Virus record (IMG/VR): IMGVR_UViG_3300017752_000142 | Coordinates: 1-25,334 of that record | DNA length: 25,334 nucleotides | Reading direction: 5' to 3' (one strand) | DNA from: a virus | Shown: positions 1 through 5,845 of the stretch, in pieces | How the letters are laid out: each line of letters opens with the position of its first letter | Numbering within the stretch: position 1 is the first letter of the stretch | Translations under genes and position numbers: made by a program | The notes under the pieces: model-generated | The model's database searches: none | Seen by the model: the letters and a program-made list of their open reading frames with translations, nothing else | What the model was told of the DNA's origin: nothing

Positions 1-547
1 GTTGATGAACATATATTTGTTTTGGTTCATCTATTTTTGTGTTAGGATTGTATATGGGTAAAAATGGAATATCATCTAAATCCATTATAGTGTTCATCCT
101 ATGTGTCTTAGCCCAATCATCATAGACATAATAGCCGGGGCATATATTGCGGTAGTTTTTTTCTTTTGCTCTTATATATGAAAAGTCAATATGATATACT
201 TCTGATATTCTAGATCTATCTTTTGACCATATAACTTCTAAAGCAAAACCACCAAATAATTTATAATCTAAAGCTACTTTATTAAATATGTCATTCCATG
301 ACTCATATTTGTTAGCTCTTTCTAATGCGAATTCTTTATCAGAAGTTAATCCTTCTCCTTTAACAGCTTCTACAATTGCATTTACACATGCAGCATGTGT
401 TGAACTGTGGTTAAATAACTCGATTAAATAATTGGGATAGTCATTAGTGACACCCCATTTTATAAATTTATTATCTCTTTTTTCGCTTGCATATTTCTTA
501 GAATATGAATCTCTTTGAATATTTGCGAATTTAATTTTATTAGCCAT
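1..547 (-). CDS. Phage portal protein (N-terminal 182 residues; 3' end outside window)
   Basis: The portal is the dodecameric ring at the capsid vertex through which DNA is packaged and to which the tail attaches. The reading frame starts at the ATG at 547-545 and runs open to the window edge. After a basic N-terminus the protein reads KWGVTNDYPNYLIELFN, then SSTHAACVNAIVEAVKGEGL, then LDYKLFGGFALEVIWSKD. This arrangement (a W-G-x-x-N-x-Y-P-x-Y-L segment, a helix with HxACVN, then an FGG(F/Y)ALE segment) is typical of portals of phages of Bacteroidota as I recall them. The start overlaps the end of the 148-aa gene by 8 nt, so the two are probably translationally coupled. Portal genes usually follow terminase; here it comes after the capsid and tail tube genes. 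The family call rests on remembered motifs and on the head-gene context, and the C-terminal two thirds are not visible. Confidence 0.82.
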   Translation of the reverse strand, partial: MANKIKFANIQRDSYSKKYASEKRDNKFIKWGVTNDYPNYLIELFNHSSTHAACVNAIVEAVKGEGLTSDKEFALERANKYESWNDIFNKVALDYKLFGGFALEVIWSKDRSRISEVYHIDFSYIRAKEKNYRNICPGYYVYDDWAKTHRMNTIMDLDDIPFLPIYNPNTKIDEPKQIYVHQ

Positions 548-986
548 TGTATACTGTGAAATTTGATTCTTCTTCAAATTGGTGTTTATAAACTGGGTCA
601 TAATCTGATCCAGATACTAATGCTCTATCTGATTCTAATAATTCTCCAACTTCTTGTCCTGCAGAGTAATTAATCCAATCACTTGTTTCATTAGTCCAAG
701 TAGATGTTGCATCAATCCAGATGTCACTACCACTAATTTCCAACTCATAAATATTAGCATCATATTGTCCCGAATTGGTAGGAACATATTTTGATTCTAT
801 TTCATATAAAACCCAACCACCATACTTACTTGTTTTATTAGAAATTATAGTAGCATCAATAGGAGTAACTTCCCCTGAGAATGAAGAAGTTAAATATAGT
901 TTCAATAAACTACCTGTATACTGTGTATTTAGATATACTGTTTTATTTTGAATTTCAGAACCTGATGCGTATTGAAGTTGAATCAT
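540..986 (-). CDS. Putative virion structural protein, 148 aa
   Basis: I do not recognise a named family with certainty. The protein is acidic and rich in Ser, Thr, Tyr and Asn, with alternating hydrophobic residues that suggest an all-beta fold. Visible landmarks are YTGSLLKLYLTSSFS near residue 25, TSKYGGWVLYEIE near 52, and SGQYDANIYELEISGSD near 72. The 'GxYxxxIYE' pattern recalls small virion proteins of Bacteroidota phages in which a beta domain ends in HYKIYE, possibly head-tail adaptor or baseplate-adaptor parts. It lies between the tail tube gene and the portal gene and overlaps the portal start by 8 nt. A hairpin sits in the gap upstream, so its expression may be set separately from that of the tail tube gene. 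Role inferred from context only. Confidence 0.6.
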   Translation of the reverse strand: MIQLQYASGSEIQNKTVYLNTQYTGSLLKLYLTSSFSGEVTPIDATIISNKTSKYGGWVLYEIESKYVPTNSGQYDANIYELEISGSDIWIDATSTWTNETSDWINYSAGQEVGELLESDRALVSGSDYDPVYKHQFEEESNFTVYNG

Positions 987-1014
987 AGTATTATTTTTAT
1001 AATAATAGAAGAAT

Positions 1015-1037
1015 GGGTTGCCATATTATGACAACCC
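1015..1037 (-). terminator. Hairpin between tail tube gene and 148-aa gene
   Basis: The sequence GGGTTG-c-CAT-att-ATG-a-CAACCC forms a 6-bp GC-containing stem, one mismatch, then 3 more pairs around a 3-nt loop. It lies 18 nt after the stop codon of the tail tube gene. On the transcribed strand it is followed by AUUCUUCUAUUAUUAU, which is U-rich but not an uninterrupted U tract, so it could be a weak terminator, an attenuator or an RNA-stability element at the end of a highly expressed gene. Confidence 0.45.
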
Positions 1038-1055
1038 TTTTCTCCTAAGTATTAA

Positions 1056-1598
1056 TTAGCCTAGTGTTATTCCCGTAAGAACGTCTGCTAGACTTGATCC
1101 GCTAACTTCACTAGCAGGAAGTGGTTCCTGTCCTGTAAATGTTAGAGAATATCCATTTAGATCGCCAAATGCGGTTCCAGTTTGACCAGTTCCACCTGAT
1201 AATGTCATTCCGTTTTGTTGTCCTGCTAAGAATAGCACTCCAATTCCATCGTCTTGTCCATTATTAGTTTCAACCACTACTTTTAAAGCTGGATTTTGTG
1301 CCAATACTTTAATTTGATTTCTTGTAGATGATTGCATTTTATGGAATGGTGCGTTTACTACTTGTTCGTAGAAAACTGTACCATTTTCAGTGGATGCGTT
1401 AATGGTTTCTGTTAAATCACCTGTTTGTTTTGCAAGCTCAAACTTATAAAAAGTTCCTGCTCCATCTATATCAGTGATGTATCCATTTTCGTATCCAGTT
1501 ACTGTATCAATAGAACCAGAAAGGATATAAATGTTCTTTATTCCTCCGGAATTATCTCGGCAACCGAGTGTAAATCCTGATGTAATATCACATGCCAT
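1056..1598 (-). CDS. Major tail tube protein
   Basis: Probable subunit of the stacked rings that form the non-contractile tail tube. The 180-aa protein starts MACDITSGFTLGCRDNSGG and ends with a segment containing YSLTFTGQEPLPASEV. The closing 'Y-x-L-T-F-T-G-x-E' beta strand is what I associate with tail tube proteins of the gpV/phi13-like beta-sandwich type in phages of Bacteroidota. Length and the lack of signal peptide or membrane segment fit. It lies directly after the major capsid gene with a 26-nt gap and is followed by a hairpin, consistent with strong, separately terminated expression. Two Cys residues near the N-terminus (C3, C13) are a noticeable feature. Alternative: another abundant beta-sandwich virion protein, for example a capsid decoration protein. 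Confidence 0.68.
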   Translation of the reverse strand: MACDITSGFTLGCRDNSGGIKNIYILSGSIDTVTGYENGYITDIDGAGTFYKFELAKQTGDLTETINASTENGTVFYEQVVNAPFHKMQSSTRNQIKVLAQNPALKVVVETNNGQDDGIGVLFLAGQQNGMTLSGGTGQTGTAFGDLNGYSLTFTGQEPLPASEVSGSSLADVLTGITLG

Positions 1599-1624
1599 AA
1601 TTTTCTGGTTTTAAAGGTTCAACA

Positions 1625-2575
1625 TTAAACTAGATCGTTACTCACCCAATTTTCCGGATGACCGATCTGCATTCCTAATTTATTTCTCAATCTGTAACGT
1701 AGAGTATCAGTGTTGATATCATACCATAGTGAGAAGTTATTTGTATCGCTAATAAGATCAGTTCCTACAAAAGCATCAGATGCTTTACCTAGTACTACTC
1801 TTTCAGATGCTCTTAGTCCATAAGTACCAACGATTTTTACGTTAGGATATCCTGGTAGTGGCACTTCATAGAATCCACCTCTTTTAGCTACTGTAGTAGG
1901 ATCAAAGTGGAACAAGTTTTGTGTAGTTAAACCACTGATTACTCTTTGGAATACAGAAGTACCCATAAAGAATGTTAAATCATCAGCATCTAATACATTT
2001 ACATTAGCATCAGCTAACATTGCAGTTAATTGATCATATGCAGTTGCAGCAACAATAGCAGTTGCACCAGTACCTGTAGCAGCTACTACTCCAGTAGTGT
2101 TACCTGAATCGATGATATATTTCAACCCACTAGAGATAGGAGTAAGACCAGCTGAATAAGCAGATCCTGAAACAGCATTCCAGATAAAGTTATCGTTGTC
2201 TTGTTGTACTTTAGCTACTAGGTCAGTTGTTACATCTCCTAATAGTTTAAAAGTTTCTTCATAAGAACCAGCAGGTAGTGCAGAGACACCTAGGTACTTA
2301 GAAGTTAATGATTGTAGGTTCATAGAATCTAGGAACGTACGTTTGTTTACAGTGATGTTTCTCTGTGTAAAAGAAATTGAACCAGTAAAGTTAGTAACTG
2401 AATCTCCACCTTGTGCATAAGGATCAACTGAGATTAGGTTAATGGGTTCTTCAAATTTTATTCCTTCCTGAATAGAAACGTACTCTGCTGTGTTGCCTTT
2501 ATAAACTGTATCTAATACAATTTTACCGGCTACTTCATTATTGAAGTCAGATAGTGCGCTTACGTCAAAAGCCAT
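1625..2575 (-). CDS. Major capsid protein (HK97-fold)
   Basis: The 316-aa product is likely the main shell protein. It sits immediately downstream of an acidic scaffold-like gene and upstream of the tail tube gene. Sequence landmarks are FTGSISFTQRNITVNKRTFLDSM around residues 63-85 (an E-loop/N-arm-like region), a helix EETFKLLGDVTTDLVAKVQQDND (spine-helix-like), an Ala/Thr-rich central part, FFMGTSVFQRVISGLTT, and a C-terminal strand with LRYRLRNKLGMQIGHPENWV. The last motif, a beta strand before 'HPENWV', is characteristic of capsid proteins in phages of Bacteroidota as I recall them. No N-terminal delta-domain is visible, so scaffolding is presumably provided by the separate gene upstream. 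The start is the ATG at 2575, with an A-rich leader and no Shine-Dalgarno sequence. Confidence 0.82.
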   Translation of the reverse strand: MAFDVSALSDFNNEVAGKIVLDTVYKGNTAEYVSIQEGIKFEEPINLISVDPYAQGGDSVTNFTGSISFTQRNITVNKRTFLDSMNLQSLTSKYLGVSALPAGSYEETFKLLGDVTTDLVAKVQQDNDNFIWNAVSGSAYSAGLTPISSGLKYIIDSGNTTGVVAATGTGATAIVAATAYDQLTAMLADANVNVLDADDLTFFMGTSVFQRVISGLTTQNLFHFDPTTVAKRGGFYEVPLPGYPNVKIVGTYGLRASERVVLGKASDAFVGTDLISDTNNFSLWYDINTDTLRYRLRNKLGMQIGHPENWVSNDLV

Positions 2576-2594
2576 AATTGTGTAATTTTAATAA

Positions 2595-3302
2595 TTAATT
2601 TTTGTTTTTCATTTTGTTTAACATGTTCTCATAACGAGTTTTAGCTCTTTTATTTGAGAACTTATCAGCAGTTGAAAATTTACTGCTAGCAGCAGGTATT
2701 GTTTTCTCTTCAGCTGGTTCAGAAGCGAATGAGGACATTTTTTCTTTAATACCCATTACTTCTTTTTCGATTTCCGCCATTTTTTCATCTACTTTAGTCA
2801 TTTTTGCTTCAACGACTTCGCCGATTACTTCAATGATGTCTTCTAATTTCGGGCCTTCTTCCATCATATCCTCGTCCTTAGCTTCTTCGAATTTTTCTTC
2901 TACTTCTTCTTTAACCTCATCTTCTGTAGTTTCAGCAGACATTTCCTCTTCTACTACAGTAGACTCAGTTTCCTGAGAGGACATTTCTTCTTCTTTCACA
3001 GATTCTTCAGCTAAATCAGCAGAACCATCACCTTCTTCATCTGGGTATTTAACACCAGTTAAAGTACCCTCAGCATCAACAATAAGTTGAATACCTGATT
3101 CGGTAACATGTTCTCCTTCTGGAGCTGCTACTTTTTCTCCTTCTTCTGTTTCTACAAACAGTTTTTGACCTTCAGCAAACTTACCGTCTTTGTCATTAGA
3201 GATTTTAGTACCATCTTCCAGTTTGGCAGAAGCAAATTCTTCAGATACTTCGACAAGATTAAAATGTTGTTTGACCAACTCTTTTAACTCATTTTTAGTC
3301 AT
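2595..3302 (-). CDS. Acidic coiled-coil capsid scaffold protein
   Basis: The 235-aa protein has a small N-terminal domain followed by a very acidic, low-complexity middle and a basic tail. Residues 1-80 contain LEDGTKISNDKDGKFAEGQ and EGEHVTESGIQLIVDAEG, a repeating beta-hairpin pattern often seen at the N-terminus of scaffold-like proteins in Bacteroidota phages. Residues about 85-150 are dominated by Glu with Ser/Thr. Residues about 150-190 form heptad-like helices (VEAKMTKVDEKMAEIEKEV). The C-terminus is Lys/Arg/Asn-rich, as in scaffolds that bind capsid protein through a basic C-terminal segment. Its position between protease and major capsid genes is exactly that of a scaffold. It is the first minus-strand gene after the plus-strand cassette, so its transcription must either read through from the protease side or start in the 133-bp gap upstream. 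Confidence 0.72.
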   Translation of the reverse strand: MTKNELKELVKQHFNLVEVSEEFASAKLEDGTKISNDKDGKFAEGQKLFVETEEGEKVAAPEGEHVTESGIQLIVDAEGTLTGVKYPDEEGDGSADLAEESVKEEEMSSQETESTVVEEEMSAETTEDEVKEEVEEKFEEAKDEDMMEEGPKLEDIIEVIGEVVEAKMTKVDEKMAEIEKEVMGIKEKMSSFASEPAEEKTIPAASSKFSTADKFSNKRAKTRYENMLNKMKNKN

Positions 3303-3325
3303 AATCTAAATGTTTTTGCGAATTA

Positions 3326-3345
3326 ATGATAATTGATTTTATCAT
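3326..3345. repeat. Small AT-rich inverted repeat upstream of scaffold gene
   Basis: ATGATAA - ttgatt - TTATCAT is a perfect 7-bp dyad with a 6-nt loop, 24 nt upstream of the scaffold start codon. It may be an operator or leader hairpin, but AT-rich dyads of this size also arise by chance in such DNA. Confidence 0.25.
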
Positions 3346-3379
3346 GAATAAATATATAGATAAATTATTTTCAAAAAAA

Positions 3380-3411
3380 TTTGGCTACCTAGTGTACTTT
3401 TCTTATCTTAT
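3380..3411 (+). promoter_or_regulatory. Bacteroidota-type promoter for the GIY-YIG gene
   Basis: A -33 box TTTG (part of TTTGGCTA, 3380-3387) is followed after exactly 20 nt by TATCTTAT (3404-3411), close to the -7 consensus TAnnTTTG. The start codon at 3436 lies about 25 nt further on. The identical TTTGGCTA box with identical spacing occurs again before the next plus-strand gene, which strengthens both calls. Confidence 0.65.
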
Positions 3412-3435
3412 ATATAGTTATAATAAAACAATATT

Positions 3436-4089
3436 ATGGAAACTAAATGCTGTACACAATGTAAACAAGTAAAATCGTTAGATTTATTTTACGATCGTAC
3501 AAATGGTCGTAAACAATCATGGTGTAAACAATGTCAATTAAAACAATTAAATGATTATTGGAAAACGCCTGAAGGTGTAGCCTATAGAAAACAATACTAT
3601 TCTGAAAATAAAGAAATATATGCAAAGGCTGCTAAGAAATGGGTAAAGAATAACAGGAAAAAAGCAAATCAATTTGTTTATAACTGGTATGAACAACATA
3701 CTGAACAATTTGTTGGTATACAAGACAAATATCAATCTAAAATACCGCCATCTGTCTACTGTATAAAATATGATGATGAAGTAATTTATGTTGGTAAAGC
3801 TCGTAAACCATTAGCCAGAGTAAATGTGCATTTATCAACTATAAAAACCGATAATAACTTAAGTAAAGTAAATAAGTTGCATAGCTATTGTGGCTTTGAT
3901 AAGTCCCGTTTTAGCTACGAGTTTCTAGAGGAAGGTGAATATGATAAATTACTAGATATAGAACGTTATTATGAAAATTTATATGATGCTAAAGGCAATT
4001 ATAAACGTATATTTGGTAAAGTTAAATCAATAAACCAAATATTAAAAGATATAGGTGGTAAAACAGCTTATGAGAAATATCATAAATAA
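3436..4089 (+). CDS. Free-standing GIY-YIG homing endonuclease with N-terminal zinc finger
   Basis: The 217-aa protein has two recognisable parts. Residues 6-33 form a zinc finger of the CxxC...WCxxC kind (C6, C9, C30, C33), a type common in phage HNH and GIY-YIG enzymes and in endonuclease VII-like proteins. Residues about 106-185 are a GIY-YIG nuclease: SVYCIKYDDEVIYVG gives the VY and YVG strands, LARVNVH supplies the Arg and His (R128, H132), and DIERYYENLYD supplies the metal-binding Glu (E176). The basic, aromatic-rich stretch between them is likely DNA-binding linker. The C-terminal QILKDIGGKTAYEK could be a further DNA-contact segment. The gene is on the opposite strand to its neighbours, has its own promoter and separates protease from scaffold, as expected for an inserted mobile endonuclease. 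No intron is evident, so it appears to be free-standing. Confidence 0.85.
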   Translation: METKCCTQCKQVKSLDLFYDRTNGRKQSWCKQCQLKQLNDYWKTPEGVAYRKQYYSENKEIYAKAAKKWVKNNRKKANQFVYNWYEQHTEQFVGIQDKYQSKIPPSVYCIKYDDEVIYVGKARKPLARVNVHLSTIKTDNNLSKVNKLHSYCGFDKSRFSYEFLEEGEYDKLLDIERYYENLYDAKGNYKRIFGKVKSINQILKDIGGKTAYEKYHK

Positions 4090-4121
4090 TTTGGCTATCG
4101 TTATAATGGTTCGTATATTTA
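4090..4121 (+). promoter_or_regulatory. Bacteroidota-type promoter for the 56-aa / lipoprotein pair
   Basis: TTTGGCTA (4090-4097) overlaps the end of the endonuclease gene. Counting from its TTTG, 20 nt later lies TATATTTA (4114-4121), a one-base departure from TAnnTTTG. The start codon of the first gene is at 4146, after an A-rich leader (TAAATAAATAAATAAA). Confidence 0.68.
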
Positions 4122-4145
4122 CGTATAAATAAATAAATAAAAGTT

Positions 4146-4316
4146 ATGTTCAAAACGCAATTAGTTACAAGTAAAGGTGATGTTATTAAAACATTTATTT
4201 CATCATCAAGACCATCAACCAGATTTGGTAGTGAAGGTGTAGAAGTTAGATCAAATGATAGTAATAATGATTTTACTATTATGGGATCATTTAATGTTAT
4301 TATAGAAACTGCCTAA
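4146..4316 (+). CDS. Small protein of unknown function, 56 aa
   Basis: The ORF starts at ATG 4146 (MFKTQLVTSKGDVIKTF) and ends at TAA 4314-4316. It is preceded by a well-formed promoter and an A-rich leader of the kind used for initiation in Bacteroidota. Its stop overlaps the start of the lipoprotein gene in TAATG, so the two are probably translated together. The protein is polar (SSSRPSTRFGSEGVEVRSND) with a C-terminal hydrophobic strand (FTIMGSFNVIIETA) and no membrane segment or signal peptide. I do not recognise the family. Coupling with a lipoprotein and its own promoter suggest an accessory gene expressed separately from the structural operon. Confidence 0.6.
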   Translation: MFKTQLVTSKGDVIKTFISSSRPSTRFGSEGVEVRSNDSNNDFTIMGSFNVIIETA

Positions 4317-4507
4317 TGAAAAAATTAATATTATTAGCTTTGTTGTTTGCATCATGTTCAAAAGATCCCATCTGTGGAGAGGTCACAGGTGGGGGCGTAA
4401 ATAGATTTACAGGTGAACTGTATTTAGAAGTTGATGGTCAACGTGAATGGGTAGATATGAAAACCTATGATTCGTTTTATGTAGGAGATCCTATATGTTT
4501 AGATTAA
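4316..4507 (+). CDS. Small secreted lipoprotein (possible superinfection-exclusion gene)
   Basis: The 63-aa product begins MKKLILLALLFASCSKDP: two Lys, a hydrophobic stretch, and a lipobox with Cys14. The residues after Cys (Ser-Lys-Asp) match the start of surface or periplasmic lipoproteins in Bacteroidota. The mature part of about 50 residues contains two more Cys (C20, C61), enough for one disulphide, and TGELYLEVDGQREWV, likely a small beta domain. The F at the -3 position of the lipobox is unusual for proteobacterial rules but tolerated in Bacteroidota. It is the second gene of a two-gene unit with its own promoter. Phage-encoded small lipoproteins often block adsorption or DNA entry of related phages, or act in lysis as outer-membrane spanins; no evidence here separates these. 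The stop codon overlaps that of the convergent 47-aa gene. Confidence 0.72.
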   Translation: MKKLILLALLFASCSKDPICGEVTGGGVNRFTGELYLEVDGQREWVDMKTYDSFYVGDPICLD

Positions 4508-4647
4508 TCTATATTAGAGGCTTGTCTAGCACATACTGCTAGACGTTGTCTTATATTAGGATATTCGTCTTTCATTATTGTATCTTGCATACAACGTTTA
4601 ACGAATTCATCTCTTGTTTCTGATGGTTTAATTACTGGTAATGGCAT
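4504..4647 (-). CDS. 47-aa protein following the prohead protease gene
   Basis: The ORF begins MPLPVIKPSETRDEFVKRC and continues MKDEYPNIRQRLAVCARQA. This pattern (Pro-rich start, 'ET/QxxFxxRCM', then 'YP...QRLAVC') is one I recall from short segments that accompany protease and head-assembly proteins in many phages, usually with CYxxW rather than CARQA at the end. Its start lies inside the last 20 nt of the protease gene in another frame, which suggests coupled translation. Its stop TAA shares the bases TTAA with the stop of the convergent lipoprotein gene. A perfect 8-bp hairpin is embedded in its last third. Function unknown, possibly a head-assembly accessory. Confidence 0.62.
   Translation of the reverse strand: MPLPVIKPSETRDEFVKRCMQDTIMKDEYPNIRQRLAVCARQASNID
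4524..4544. terminator. Perfect 8-bp hairpin at the convergent gene junction
   Basis: GTCTAGCA - catac - TGCTAGAC is a perfect 8-bp dyad with a 5-nt loop, 16 nt past the lipoprotein stop. It could end plus-strand transcripts, though the following GTTGTCTTATATT is only moderately U-rich. On the other strand it lies within codons of the 47-aa gene. Confidence 0.45.
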
Positions 4648-5845
4648 TGTTTAAAATTAATTTATCTCTGAATATGCCTTCAACACTAAAGCCTTTAACT
4701 TTACCTGTTTTAACATAATCATCCCATACTTGTTTGTTATTTACTTTGTATACTCCAAACCAACTACCTTTAGATAGTTTATAGCCATAAGCAGCAGATT
4801 TATCTTTTTCTGGATCATCTACAAGCCATGTCTCTACCAATGTTATATCACTTACTTTTTGATCAGCATTATGTTCTATGTTTACTGAATCAATTTGTTT
4901 GTTTTGCATTAGTTTATACGATAATTTTTTAATACCCTCAGCATCAAAGAAAACATAATATTTGTTACCTTCATCATCAACACGAGGTATTAATTTATCA
5001 GCTATCATTAATGGACCAGCTAATATTTGTTGGTCTTGATTTATAGCACTAAATCCTTCTTTAACAGTAGATACTTCTTCATTTAAAACATCTTGAACTA
5101 CTTTATAGTAAAGATCATAAATGTTAAAATCATCAGGTTTTTGAATTTTACGTAAGCCTTTAGTATATTGTCCTACTACTTTACCTGATTTAAGTTTAAT
5201 AATTGCTAATGGATTATCTTTAGTAGGTTTAAATTCAAATGATGTACCCGGTATTTTTACAGTACCTTCTACTCTAATATCTGTTATTTGTCCTCTTGAT
5301 CTATCTTTATCTTTAGTTTTACCTGCAAATCCAAATGATACAAAATCACCTACACTAAATCCATCTGCTGATTTAACAAAATAATCTCTAATAATTTCTT
5401 CATTTTGTTTTTCTAATAAACCAGCTTGTCTTAATTTTTTTTCTGCCCATGGTAATGCACTAGGTCCACCCCATAGTAAATAAGATATGTAACCACATGC
5501 TTCATAATCTTTTCTTTTAACAGCTAAATCATAATTATCTCTTTGACGTAACAAAAATGAACGCATACGTTTGATTGTATCAATTGTTACATTCTTACCT
5601 TGAGCTAATTGTTGAGCACGTTGTTTTCCAACTAATGTGCCACATTTATTTCCCAATTCTTTATTGCGTTTAATTCCTTGTTCGGCCGCCTTGCGTGCTG
5701 CTTGAGGGTAATCATTAAATGACGCGAATTTATGTTCTGAAAACATTAAAAAATCCATTTCAATAGCTGGTTCTTCAACCAATGCTACTGCATCTAATCC
5801 TTCTAAATCGTTTTCTTCGTCAATTGTTAATTTAACTATTTTCAT
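4628..5845 (-). CDS. XkdF-like prohead protease with inserted HTH-like and Tudor-like domains
   Basis: This 405-aa protein is a likely head-maturation protease of three parts. The N-terminus (LDAVALVEEPAIEMDFLMF) and the C-terminal half, about 272-395, fit the XkdF-like domain: ILAGPLMIADKLIPRVDDEG, a helix, VNIEHNADQKVSDITLVETW with His325, then SWFGVYKVNNKQVWDDYVKTG and VKGFSVEG. Residues about 46-143 form a helical, Lys/Arg-rich insert (LGNKCGTLVGKQRAQQLAQG, then IDTIKRMRSFLLRQ, then GYISYLLWGGPSALPWA). Residues about 163-235 (GDFVSFGFAGKTKDKDRSRG, DNPLAIIKLKSGKVVGQY) resemble the Tudor-like DUF2945 'hypervirulence' domain. The start overlaps the tape measure stop by 4 nt (ATGA). Where I expect E-S-W in the family's core strand, this protein has E-T-W, so the identity of the nucleophile deserves checking. 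Confidence 0.78.
   Translation of the reverse strand: MKIVKLTIDEENDLEGLDAVALVEEPAIEMDFLMFSEHKFASFNDYPQAARKAAEQGIKRNKELGNKCGTLVGKQRAQQLAQGKNVTIDTIKRMRSFLLRQRDNYDLAVKRKDYEACGYISYLLWGGPSALPWAEKKLRQAGLLEKQNEEIIRDYFVKSADGFSVGDFVSFGFAGKTKDKDRSRGQITDIRVEGTVKIPGTSFEFKPTKDNPLAIIKLKSGKVVGQYTKGLRKIQKPDDFNIYDLYYKVVQDVLNEEVSTVKEGFSAINQDQQILAGPLMIADKLIPRVDDEGNKYYVFFDAEGIKKLSYKLMQNKQIDSVNIEHNADQKVSDITLVETWLVDDPEKDKSAAYGYKLSKGSWFGVYKVNNKQVWDDYVKTGKVKGFSVEGIFRDKLILNNAITSN

Noticed and set aside
3346-3400. Minus-strand promoter for scaffold/capsid genes (TATATTTA near 3350)
   Set aside because: The nearest TTTG gives a spacing of only 15 nt; such AT-rich matches are expected by chance, so it is not listed as a feature.
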